From Oreohelix idahoensis (Eukaryota; Mollusca; Gastropoda; Stylommatophora; Oreohelicidae): a stretch of DNA of 64,000 nucleotides. The notes under the pieces are model-generated. The model saw only the letters and a list, made by a program, of their open reading frames with translations. It had not been told where the DNA came from and ran no database searches. A program made the position numbers and the translations under genes. The stretch is taken from contig JAMPIV010012441.1 in the NCBI GenBank assembly GCA_024509875.1, positions 186,001 through 250,000 on the forward strand, given 5' to 3'. Every line of letters begins with the position of its first letter. Within the stretch, counting starts at the first letter, position 1. This document shows positions 1 to 10,045 of the stretch, one piece after another.

Positions 1-246
1 AGTATAATACAATTCTGGCAATTACACAATGCCTAAAAAAAATTCATATCATCATTTCGTATTAGATATCTTAAATTTATGATTTATGAAGAAAAAATCA
101 TCAAAGCACAGCGGTGAATAAACATCAATGAACCGCTATGTAGTGATACAATCATTATATTATTAAATTACGAATGTGTATCTATCATGATATAGAAAAG
201 GAACTACTATAGAACTAGACATATCAAGAAGTCTAAGCCCTAATAG
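1..246 (-). other. 3' untranslated region of copy 1
   Basis: AT-rich sequence directly downstream of the RNase H stop. No open reading frame or polypurine tract is visible. In copy 3 the matching 3' untranslated region is about 1.1 kb, so the polypurine tract and 3' LTR of copy 1 are expected beyond the left edge. Confidence 0.6.
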
Positions 247-1387
247 TTATGTGGAATCATGTGGGCATCTTGACAGAATGTCTGCCATCACATTATCTGA
301 TCCACGAATAGCTCGCACAGAGAAGTGAAAAGGTTGAAGAGCAATTGCATATCGAGTAGACCTCGAGCTCTTCAAATTCTTACTCTGTATAGCAGTAAGA
401 GCTTTTTGGTCAGTTTCTACTATGAAATGTGCGCCTAGAAGGAATCTCTGTAGTTTGAGGATCGACCAAACCATAGCTAATAGCTCACGGTCTAAAACCG
501 AATAATTCCTTTTCTGCCGCATTAAGTTTTCTGGAAATATACATTACAGGATGCAGAGTTCCAGAGTACTCTTGCATTAGTGCCGCTCCAATCCCAGTGG
601 ATGAAGCGTCACTACGAAGAACGAATGTCTTATCTTTAGTGGGTAGCACTAAAATAGGTGGTGTTGAAAACAATGTTTTAATCTTATCCAGAGAGCATTG
701 GCATTCCTGAGACCAGTGGACCACATTAGGCGAACCTTTCTTTAGAAGTGTTGAGAGAGGTGCCATGATAGAGGATAGATTCTGAATGAATCTGCCATAA
801 AATTGAATAAGACCTAACAGACTTCTCACCTGTTTTTTAGTCTTAGGGATTGAGATGTTAAGTATCTTACTAGTATTATGGTCCTCTGTCTTTAGGAAAC
901 CATGACCAACTCGGTGGCCTAGGAAAGAAATTTCGCTAAAACCAATATAGGCTTTAGAGGGTTTCGCTGTCAGGTTGTGCTCACGCAAAGTAGACAGCAA
1001 TTCATCTAACCCCGAATAGTGATCTTCCCAAGTATCGCTGAAAAGACAGATGTCGTCTAGATATGCAATGACATCTGACCGATAAGATAGGATTCGGCGC
1101 ATCATGCGTACGAATGTAGCTGGTGCGTTCATAAGACCGAAAGGCATAAAATTCCATTGGAACAAACCTCTAGGTGTTGAAAAAGCCGTGAGAGGTTTGG
1201 CGCGTTCAGATAAAGGAACTTGCCAATATCCTTTAGACAAATCAAGTTTAGTGAAAAAATGAGATTTGGAGAGTCGAGTAAGTAGCTCTTCCAGTAAAGG
1301 CATAGGTTCGGCATCGAACTTCGTTACTTGATTCAATTTTCGATAGTCAACGCAAAGACGTATGTTATTGTCTTTTTTTACGCACAA
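247..1387 (-). pseudogene. Copy 1 pol, C-terminal part: reverse transcriptase and RNase H
   Basis: Continues the RT that begins in the upstream frame. Visible RT blocks in order are the VDYRKLN region, LDLSKGYWQVPL, the FMPFGLMNAPATF block and the catalytic YLDDI box near 1050. RNase H follows with RSDAS (near 610), DREL (near 490), ETDQKAL and the terminal ADILSR. Two single-base shifts interrupt the frame. One is at about 1380, where copy 1 has one more A than needed before GACAAT. The other is at about 520, in a short A run, and moves RNase H into a third frame (247-522). Copy 3 lacks the first shift, so it is not a conserved programmed frameshift. RT makes the cDNA and RNase H removes the template RNA inside the virus-like particle. 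Catalytic residues look intact, so either recent decay or homopolymer miscalls could explain the breaks. Confidence 0.9.
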
Positions 1388-4331
1388 TAACCATCGGCGA
1401 AGAATATGCAGAGGTGGATGGTTCGATTATTTTCAAATCTATCATCTCATCCAACTCTTTCTCGACCTGTGCTTGAAAATGTATAGGTATAGGATAAGGT
1501 CTAACCCTAATAGGAGTGTGGTCAGTTAGAACAATGTCATGTTCAATGACATGCGTTTGTCCAGGGATGTCAGTGAGTACATCCTGAAATGTTTGCAACA
1601 TAGTTGAAACTTGTCGCTGTTCTCCTAGAGACAAATCAGGAGAGACAGTAACGTTCTTCCATGATTCACTAGAATGAAGTGGGATCATTGGAAGAGGAAG
1701 ATTTACATCTGAAAAACTTGTTTCCTCATCCTGTATCACGGACAGTGATGAGTAATGACCATGTTGTACTGGAGAATTGTCCGTTGCTTGGAAAATGGGT
1801 TGCAAATAATCCGGACGTTCATGGAATTCAGTAAGCATATTGATGTGGAAGGTTTTATGCTTCCCATCAATATCGACAATATAGTCGACATCGGAAATTT
1901 TCGATATTATATCGTACGGACCTTTCCAAGAAATAAGTAATCTGTTTTCCCTACAAGGTAGTAATACAAATGCTTTGTCACCAGGACAAAGTTGTCGTAA
2001 GCATCTCTTCTTATTGGCAAATTGCCTTGCCTTCTGTTTCGCAAATTCAGAAGAAGAAGTTGCTAATTTGCATGCTTCGATAATCTTTTGTCTCAACGCG
2101 ATGACATATTCGTAGGATGACTTTGTGTCATCGTCAATATTGTCAGATGTTATGAGATCGTGAAGCAACGACATAGGGCCACGCGGACGCGCGCCAAAGA
2201 CGAGTTCAAAGGGAGAAAATCCCGTATGTTCATTGGGTACCTCTCTGTAAGCGAAGAGGGCCGCAGGTAAAACTCTGTCCCAGTCTTGAGGATGATCCTC
2301 AGTTATCTTCCCCAGTAAGTTTTTAAGTGTTCTATTAAGGCGTTCGACCATACCATTAGACATTGGATGGTAGATACTACTTAAAGATCTATCTATCTGC
2401 AGAGTAGACATTACTTGAGACATGGTATCTGATATTAGTTGGGTGCCATGGTCTGACAATATTTCTCCGGGGAACCCCAGACGAGAAAATATAAGCCAAA
2501 GAGCATCTGCAATATCAGCAGTAGTAATGCTCTTCAGAGGAATAGCCTCTGGCCAACGTGTGCACATATCAACACACGTCAAGATAAACTGATGTCCTCT
2601 GGCAGACTTGATCTTAAATGGACCAATAATGTCTATAGCCATTTTTTGGAACGGCCGAATAGGAATGTCCGCCGCCTGAATGGGTGCAGCATGCCGTGGA
2701 CCTTTGGATTTAACTTCCTGACATACTTTACAAGATCGACAATAAATCCGTATGTCCTTGTTTACCAATGGCCAAAAGAAAGCCGCAAGGACTCTTGACT
2801 TAGTACGGGAAAAACCCATGTGTCCAGCACACTGAGAGTCGTGAGCGTGCTGCAAAATTTTAACTCTCAAATTCTTGGGAACCAGGATTTGAGAATGACT
2901 TGACGTAATGGAGTCTTGAACCATACGTACAAGTACGCCATTCTTCTTTGTAATCCACGATTTACGACTTGTGTCTTTATTCGGATCACCTTTAGTTGCA
3001 AGAATGAAGAATTTCTTCAGAGTGGGATCATCTTCTTGCTGTTTTATAAACGAGTCACGAGAAATTACCAAGGGATTATCTTGGTTATGCACTTCATTAT
3101 CTTCAGTAGATGAAGTTTGAGGCATATTAAGAGCCTGAGCTCTAGTGACTACAGCGTTAGCAATCTGCATGTTTTGCCTTTCCCACGTGGAAATTTGTTG
3201 CGGAGTGCATTCCTTGACTCCATGAATGCGACCGATGATGAGGTCAGCGATCGGATTCGGAAGAAGACATGCGTGTACATCTCCTGTAAAGAAAGGAGTA
3301 GCAATCCTAATGATAGCAGTAGAGTATTTCTCTAATGTGCCGCCAAATGTTACACATTTGACTACTTGTCCAGTGGCGCGGGAAGGATCTACGAGTGACT
3401 GCCTAACACCAATTGTGGTGCATCCAGAATCAAATAGCACAGAGACTGGATTGTTATTCACTAAACCCTTATGTAAGACAAGAGAACCTCTTCCATCATG
3501 CGCGACTGATGCCGGAAGAGCAGGAAGAGGATGGCCACAGCTTAAAGTAGACACTGTGGTTGGCTCAAATAACGTTTTGCATTGGGGGCACTGAGATGCT
3601 CTCCCAAAATCAAAAGCGGCACATGCCATATTACTAGCATCATTATTATCTTTACTCTGTTTATAGGCTTCATGGGACTCTTGTTGTACAGAGTTTGCCT
3701 GAAAATGTGGTTTATGTCTTTTGTTTTGAGATCTACCTCGGTTATTATCACCTCTGTAGTTATTGTTACCTCTATTGTAACCCCTATTTGGGTTTGAGTC
3801 ATAGTTCCCTTGGTTACCATTATCATATTCATTATAATGAGTATCTCTGTAATTATGATCTTGTTGACTCCAAGACGGATAACCCTGATAGTTTCTATAA
3901 TTACTTCCTCTACGGAAATTCCTATAATTATGACCACCCCTGTGTCGAGAGCTATCAGGTCGTCTCCAGTTCTTTGAAGAAGAACCCTGAAATGATTGGT
4001 TACCTTGGTTTTGATAACTATTATGGTTACCTTTTTTATCAAATCTGTTTTGAGGTCCCTGAAATCTGTGTGAATAATTGGAATTGTATGGTGTTGCTGA
4101 AGCAACTGGCATACTCTCCTTAATCTTAGTGTTGCCAAAAGTCACGTCGGGGTGTGCAGTGACATATTGGGAACAATATTCTTCCATTTCTTTTAGAGAT
4201 TTGGGTTTACGCTCATGTATAAATTCAAGGAAAGGTTTGTTCACACATGACATAATCTTATCTCTGAGCAACAAATCCATAAGTCCTTCATACGTTTTTT
4301 TCTGTTTTGGAAAGCTCAATCCAACGATCAA
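1365..4331 (-). CDS. Copy 1 gag C-terminus, protease, integrase and start of RT (988-codon open frame)
   Basis: One uninterrupted frame holds the end of gag, a nucleocapsid-like R/G/N/Y-rich region (about 4130-3690), a CPxC...CGH cluster (about 3600-3540), an aspartic protease with a DSG active site (Asp codon at 3431-3429), a linker, and integrase. Integrase shows the H-H-C-C zinc motif (about 2865-2700), the three catalytic acids in AIDIIGPF (near 2640), SDHGTQ (near 2455) and NGMVERLN (near 2345), and a C-terminal GPY/F-type module with WKGPYD (near 1915). After a spacer the same frame runs into the RT N-terminus (about 1500-1375, ending at SSPMVIVRKK). Integrase therefore lies upstream of RT within one open frame. 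No CCHC knuckle is present. The true translation start is gag at 5107; 4331 is only where this frame opens after a 2-nt indel near 4295. Confidence 0.93.
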   Translation of the reverse strand: MIVGLSFPKQKKTYEGLMDLLLRDKIMSCVNKPFLEFIHERKPKSLKEMEEYCSQYVTAHPDVTFGNTKIKESMPVASATPYNSNYSHRFQGPQNRFDKKGNHNSYQNQGNQSFQGSSSKNWRRPDSSRHRGGHNYRNFRRGSNYRNYQGYPSWSQQDHNYRDTHYNEYDNGNQGNYDSNPNRGYNRGNNNYRGDNNRGRSQNKRHKPHFQANSVQQESHEAYKQSKDNNDASNMACAAFDFGRASQCPQCKTLFEPTTVSTLSCGHPLPALPASVAHDGRGSLVLHKGLVNNNPVSVLFDSGCTTIGVRQSLVDPSRATGQVVKCVTFGGTLEKYSTAIIRIATPFFTGDVHACLLPNPIADLIIGRIHGVKECTPQQISTWERQNMQIANAVVTRAQALNMPQTSSTEDNEVHNQDNPLVISRDSFIKQQEDDPTLKKFFILATKGDPNKDTSRKSWITKKNGVLVRMVQDSITSSHSQILVPKNLRVKILQHAHDSQCAGHMGFSRTKSRVLAAFFWPLVNKDIRIYCRSCKVCQEVKSKGPRHAAPIQAADIPIRPFQKMAIDIIGPFKIKSARGHQFILTCVDMCTRWPEAIPLKSITTADIADALWLIFSRLGFPGEILSDHGTQLISDTMSQVMSTLQIDRSLSSIYHPMSNGMVERLNRTLKNLLGKITEDHPQDWDRVLPAALFAYREVPNEHTGFSPFELVFGARPRGPMSLLHDLITSDNIDDDTKSSYEYVIALRQKIIEACKLATSSSEFAKQKARQFANKKRCLRQLCPGDKAFVLLPCRENRLLISWKGPYDIISKISDVDYIVDIDGKHKTFHINMLTEFHERPDYLQPIFQATDNSPVQHGHYSSLSVIQDEETSFSDVNLPLPMIPLHSSESWKNVTVSPDLSLGEQRQVSTMLQTFQDVLTDIPGQTHVIEHDIVLTDHTPIRVRPYPIPIHFQAQVEKELDEMIDLKIIEPSTSAYSSPMVIVRKKRQ

Positions 4332-4417
4332 CTGTGAGACGTGCCTTTGCAGTGAATTCTGAGAATTCTACACCCGTCTCAGGCACCATCGTTTTAAATA
4401 AAAGGCGATAGCCTTCC

Positions 4418-5107
4418 TCACTTAGCTGATATTTTTTTTATCAAAGCCGCCCTAATGACATCATAATTATCCTTATCTGCTTCTCCTACAAGGCATAATC
4501 TAGTCAAAGATTCACCTTTCAAGTTTTCTGATAATTGATTAGCGTATTGTGATTTATCCACATTATGTGTACGACAAGAACGTTCAAATCTATCCAGCCA
4601 GAATGTAATATCGTCACTGGACTGATTGAACGGTAAAACCTTAACCTTGTAAGTAGAAGGTTTACCATTACCACTAGATGCCTGATTAACATTACTCATA
4701 CTTGTCAATCTTAATTTCTCCAACTCAAATTCATGTTCTCTTATTGCTTTTTTTTCTTCAGCCTCTCTGTCTAATCTTTTTTGTTCAGCTTCCCTGTCTA
4801 ATCTTTTTTGTTCAGCTTCACTGTCTAATCTTTTTTGTTCCGCAGCAGCTTCTCTTTCTAATTTTTTTTGTTCAGCTTCAAATCTCCTTTCCTCCACCTG
4901 CATCTGCAATTTCTTTTGTTCAGCAGCAGCCTCAGCTTCTCTTTCTAATCTTTTCTCTTCCGCCATAGCTTTTCTCTCTTCTGCAGCAGCTTTTTTCTCT
5001 TCTGCAGCTAATGCTTTGTCATATTGAGCAACAGCCCATTGTTCTAATTGTTGACCAGTTTTATCAAGGGCTTTCCCTTGTATAATGAAGTATTCTAATG
5101 TAGACAT
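4418..5107 (-). pseudogene. Copy 1 gag, N-terminal part
   Basis: Starts at the ATG at 5107-5105; the start residues (MSTLEYF) are matched at 61545 in copy 2. The first about 130 residues form a highly charged coiled coil with a repeating nonapeptide of the EAEQKRLDR type. A capsid-like region follows, including FWLDRFERSCRTHN and GESLTRLCLVGEA, strongly similar to copy 2. The frame breaks near 4430, where an A run is one base longer than needed, and gag continues in the frame of the 1365-4331 feature after a further indel near 4295. Gag builds the particle around the element RNA. No CCHC zinc knuckle is seen; a basic R/G/N/Y-rich tail probably binds nucleic acid instead (inference). Confidence 0.85.
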
Positions 5108-7716
5108 GGTGTCTAACAATAATACTAATCACCTGAAATAATAATAATACCACAAGTTCTTAATGACTTGATTAATCAGTATACTATCCCAATATCTGTG
5201 GGTCACAGCCTTAATAAGGTCTTGTATAACAGTAATAATAATCAGGTACTGGTTTATACCATAATCCAAGTGCAGTGCACAGGCAATTGTGTCTTATGAA
5301 ATATACCTATATAAAACATATGTCAACCAACAGAATACATAAAGTACAAATAGGACTGACAATACAAGAACGTTTGCAGAAATCAAAATAAATCAAATAG
5401 GGAAATCAATGAAAATAATCACTGAATCTGCAAAGAATAACAACACAAATGACGTCACAGTATATGAATATAAATTGTGAATAGAACTGAAAGATAGAAA
5501 AGGTTAGACCAACAAATTACAAACAAATCAAAACAAAACTAAAGAACAAAGAAATATTACAAAAATAACAATAATTACAGTCTTCACAGCTAACACAAAA
5601 GCAACAGTTGTCGCAGCAAATTTTCAATCAAGAAAATTGCACCTATAGAAAACGCCCACAACGGACCCTCTATGACGTGGGATATACTGTTGTGAGGACG
5701 CCGCCCAACCTTAAACACAACCCGCTGACATAGAAACTAACATACTATACAAACAAATAACATGTAAACATAAATATATATAAATTATGTGTATGATAGT
5801 ATGTGTTGCAAAATAGGCTCAGTTTTACAGTAATGGCAAAGTTATTTTTATGAAAATAAACAAACTGCCACTTTATTCAATTAAACATTCTGGCCTTAAA
5901 TATTAAAGTTCATATACAGAAAACAAGAAGATCCATCGATGAAAATAGGACTTCTTAGTTCACTCATACTGTCTTCCTGTTAATATTGACAAGAATTGAT
6001 CCAACTGTTCTGTGAAACTCTGTAATGTCTAATGTAAAAATGTCAACAACGCTGACCTACATACTGCATTCACTTGACAGGTCACGTGACAAAGTGTTGA
6101 CAAATAGCAAACCAATACTGCAAGTATGTCGTATCAGCCACAGGAAACGGTCTGGTATCGGTAATCTGTTGACTTCTGAACTTCTGCGAGGTCAAACCCA
6201 GAAAGCTGGTCCACCAGTTGATAAAGTCCTCTATTTATTCCAGTTAGTGATATCCACCAAAAGATAAATATAAGTGGATGGAAGCAGACATCATCATCAT
6301 CATCAGTTGATAAGATCTCTATGGTGTTGTTTGCTCCACTGCAGTGTATGGAATGTCAACTTGACCTACGCAGTGGTGTGTAGACATGGATTGAGTGTAT
6401 AATGTGCGAATGATAATAAGGGTTCGTGGTGTTGACAAACGTTCTTTTCTCACACACTCATGTATGGCTGGAAGTCATCGACACCAACGACTGTGTACCT
6501 TTCTACAGTTTAATTGGACGTATACACTCGACAGCACAGATAGTGACAAATCACAGGTTGGCATAATACATCATAGTACAGTGGATAAATGGTCTTGCAA
6601 TGTTACATGGGCACTCATGTAGAATAATTGTATAATGGACTGTCAGTAGCCAAGCACTCAGTATCGCCCATACATATATATCAACTGACTTCACTGACTG
6701 AGCACGTCAGCTTATAAATAATATTTCAGATGGCTTCTAGACCTAATCTCGTCTAGCGACGATTCTCCAACATAATGTTCAGCACATATTTTTCCATATA
6801 ATAATATTGAACCGCTAGCAATGGGTTCTCATGTGTAGCAGTGATCTCTGGACTAATCAAGCGATAATACGGGCATCCCTTTTCTCTTCTTGAAAGTCAC
6901 TACATGTTTTGGTTCCAAGATGGCTTCACTCGTGAGCTGTCACTCACGTTTGGATACAGATAATGAATCTGTCCTAAAGTTAGTCATTCATTAAATCTTT
7001 CATTGCTCTGTAGATTTGGTCATGAACAATTGACTGCATTCTACAGGGTATAGTGCTGCTAGGAATCGAAGTCGTTTTCATCGAGTAAAATATATTCTCT
7101 TAGACATTCAAATCGTACCTATCGAAAATGGTGGCTTCGTACGAGAGTTCATAAGAGTGTCTATTATTACCTTGGTATCAGAAATATGATTCTGCCATTC
7201 CTTGGCAATACGAATAAACACTGGGGTAAAGCATACACGATAGATCTAGACGACTATCACTTTCCCCACAAATACTGAGATCACTTTTTCCCCGGCGACA
7301 GGCCGACATAGAAAACACAGTCCCTATCAGGACGAAGCCAAATCACACCACACTCTAGCGACACATCCGCCGAATAGCCTTTGACCTCCCTAGAGACAAC
7401 AGAACATATAGTTCGACTTAGATATGTAAAGATATACAGATATAAGACAGACTCGTCCTACTCAGACAAACAATACACATAAATTCAGGCCATAGATATT
7501 CTGAAGCAAGAACAATCTATTACTACCCAAACAAAGAATAAATCGCAGAAAACTGGATTTATCCGCGGAGTTCGATCGAAAGAGCCGACACAACTTTCAA
7601 GGGAAGTAACTCAATAATGACTTTTCCTTAAGCACTATTTTGTTTACAAAATATTTGCGAACATAACAAGTATACCAATGTATAATATTGTAAGATATCA
7701 AAGACTGCACGTAACA
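5108..7716 (-). repeat. 5' LTR and leader of copy 1
   Basis: Noncoding region of about 2.6 kb between the inferred LTR start (TGTTACG on the minus strand at 7716) and the gag ATG. Several blocks match the region upstream of gag in copy 2. These include a block with CCCACAGATATTGGGATA (near 5200; 61427 in copy 2), and the GGTTGGGCGG to ACGTCA block (near 5680-5710; 60790-60840 in copy 2). There is weaker similarity around 6200. The LTR 3' border and primer binding site could not be fixed. No gene is seen here. Confidence 0.6.
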
Positions 7717-8961
7717 GATGCTTCAATTAAATATAATTGAACCATCTTCATCACCATATTCTTCTTCTATGGTAATCATTAGGAAGAAGGACAACAATAT
7801 ACGTCTTTGCGTAGATTACAGGAAATTAAACAAAGTTACAAAATTCGATGCGGAACCGTTACCTCTTTTAGACGACTTATTGGAGAAATTATCTCATGCC
7901 ACATTCTTTTCGAAATTTGACCTTTCAAAGGGCTATTGGCAAGTGCCACTCACTCCTAAAGCAAAGCCATTCACCGCTTTCTCGACGCCACGGGGTCTTT
8001 TTCAATGGAATTTTATGCCATTCGGATTAATGAATGCGCCAGCTACCTTTGTACGCATGATGCGCCGCATATTGTCTCATCGTCCCGATGTCATTACTTA
8101 TATAGATGACATCTGTCTTTTCAGTGACTCTTGGGATGAACATATTCATGGATTAAAAGCTTTACTTTCTACCTTACGGGATTATAACTTAACAGCGAAA
8201 CCTTCAAAGGCTTTTGTCGGTTTTCATGACATCTCATTTCTGGGTCACCGCATAGGTCATGGTTTCATGTATACAGAAGACAGTAACGTCTCTAAAATTT
8301 TAAACATCTCGGCACCTAAGAAAAAAAAACAAGTTAGATCTCTTTTAGGACTAATACAGTTCTATTCAAAATTCATCCCTCATTTGTCTACTATAACTGC
8401 ACCTTTTTCGTCTCTACTGAAGAAAGGCACATCTAATGTAATAAAGTGGTCGCAGGATCACCAAACGGCGTTAGACTATATAAAACGATTTTTTTTCAAA
8501 TGAACCTTTTTTGAGGTTGCCTAACAAAAATCTCACTTTCATTCTTCGCAGTGATGCATCTTCTTACGCTATTGCTGCAGTTTTGATGCAGGAATATAAC
8601 GGCACCTTATTTCCGGTGATGTACATGTCCAGAAAACTTACGGAGAGCGAACTCAAATACTCCGTTCTGGATAAAGAGCTCCTCGCATTAGTATGGGCAA
8701 TCACAAAACTGGAACGTTACCTCCTCGGTTCACACTTTGTGGTGGAATCTGACCAAAAAGCTCTTACCGCACTGAACACGAAGAACGTTAAATCATCGAA
8801 AGTCAGCGCGTTACGCTATAGCGCTTCAACCATTCAATTTTGAAATACGAGCTATTCCTGGAGTGAAGAATGTGTTCGCAGACTGTTTGTCGAGATGCCC
8901 AAGCGAACTTGTCGAAACTAAACCACTTCCAGATGTTGAAACATCCTCACCGATAACATGA
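7717..8961 (+). pseudogene. Copy 3 of the Gmr1-like family: RT and RNase H
   Basis: Begins abruptly inside the RT N-terminus because copy 1 is inserted at 7716/7717. It carries IIEPSSSPYSSSM, the VDYRKLN block, FDLSKGYWQVPL, FMPFGLMNAPATF and the catalytic YIDDI (near 8100). RNase H follows with RSDAS, DKELLAL, ESDQKAL and a terminal ADCLSRCP, ending at TGA 8959-8961. Two frameshifts are seen: one in a T run near 8490 and one near 8800. At the RKK-DNN junction where copy 1 is shifted, copy 3 reads in frame. The gag-protease-integrase part should lie beyond copy 1, left of the window. Confidence 0.88.
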
Positions 8962-10045
8962 ATAACTTTGTACATTATCATTGATTGTACATCTATAAAG
9001 ACTGTTTATATAACTGAAGTATTCGTATAAGTATAACTTTCAGGATATACTTACTTATAGATTATAACATTACTTCTTGTGTAGTAACATTTTATTAGTA
9101 CGGGAACATTGATACTATAGTAACGTTTTATTAGAACGGGAACAGTGGTATTAGAGTAACATTTTATTAGTACGGGAACATTGGTACTACAGTAACTTTT
9201 TATTAGTATGGAAACATTGTTAAGAGCGACAAATATACATTTGTTATTCCTATGGAACATATTACACTACATATCGTGTTCGAGAATATATTTTATCGTG
9301 TATGGAACATTGAGAACATCGTCTCGTCGATTACTAACTAGTTGTAACTGAACATTGACATATTGATAGTGATATTGGAATTACTTAGAATATATTAGTA
9401 ACTGGTTATTTGTTAGTAATTAAGAAATATATAAATTAGAATAATTCAATTTAATCTATTTAATTGATTATGGATCACACACATACTAACTTTCTTAGTT
9501 GTCACGTAATACCTGCATTCACGGGTCTTAGTTATGATATCTCACTGTTAGATCACTAGTCAACCGTACTAGTGTTAGAAAACATTAAGGGTGTTGATTC
9601 TTAAAGTGTTTAATTTTGCATTGCTTCATTTTTGCACATTGTATTTTCAATTTTTCTGTTTTATTGATTCTCTTGTCATTGATCATCATCAGTGTTGCTG
9701 TTCATTTTCATTTTTGAAATCATATGTTTCAAATTTTTTTTTTTTTGAAAACTTAGTTGAATTTTATTATCATCTTTTTTTTTATGGTTTTTTTTTCATT
9801 TTTCATTTTCAACTTGTTTTTACTTCGAATATTACCACATCGTTCCAAAGTAGGTCGAGTGTGGATGTGTGCTTTAATGCATACTATCATTTAGTTATAT
9901 TGATTTCGTTTAATATTCTTTTCTTAATATGGTATAACTTTATGCATTTCATATATCTTGTGGTAGTTTTGACTCACCTCTCTCGGGTACTAAGTTCAAA
10001 AAAATTAATAGAATTAATTTTTTTAAGGGGAGGTAATAAGGGAGC
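8962..10045 (+). other. 3' untranslated region and polypurine tract of copy 3
   Basis: AT-rich sequence after the RNase H stop. It contains four 36-bp tandem units (about 9083-9216, each starting AGTAAC and containing TTTTATTAG). It ends in a purine-rich tract at about 10025-10045 immediately before TGTTACG, the expected arrangement of a polypurine tract that primes plus-strand DNA next to the 3' LTR. T-rich open frames at 9591-10118 are compositional and not considered genes. Confidence 0.6.
9083..9216 (+). repeat. 36-bp tandem repeat, about 4 units
   Basis: AGTAAC occurs at 9083, 9119, 9155 and 9191, exactly 36 bp apart, with related sequence between. It lies in the 3' untranslated region of copy 3. 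Confidence 0.8.

Larger units (their letters stand above)
1..7716 (-). mobile_element. Ty3/gypsy-type LTR retrotransposon, Gmr1-like pol order, copy 1 (3' end off window)
   Basis: A nearly complete LTR retrotransposon read right to left: 5' LTR and leader (7716 to 5108), gag (from the ATG at 5107), protease, integrase, reverse transcriptase and RNase H (ending near 247), then 3' untranslated sequence running off the window. The 5' LTR is taken to start at 7716, because the minus strand there begins TGTTACG, the same seven bases that follow the polypurine tract of copy 3 at 10046. Copy 3 coding sequence starts abruptly at 7717, so copy 1 was inserted into copy 3 in opposite orientation. The enzymes are Ty3/gypsy-like (FMPFGLMNAPATF, YLDDI, ADILSR), but integrase precedes RT, as in Gmr1-like elements. 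Four small frameshifts, all in A runs, interrupt an otherwise open reading frame. The 3' LTR is not in the window. Confidence 0.9.

Noticed and set aside
1365..1390. A run AAAAAAAG at the RT frame break as a programmed -1 frameshift site
   Set aside because: Copy 3 encodes the same junction in frame (AGGAAGAAGGAC), so the shift is not conserved.
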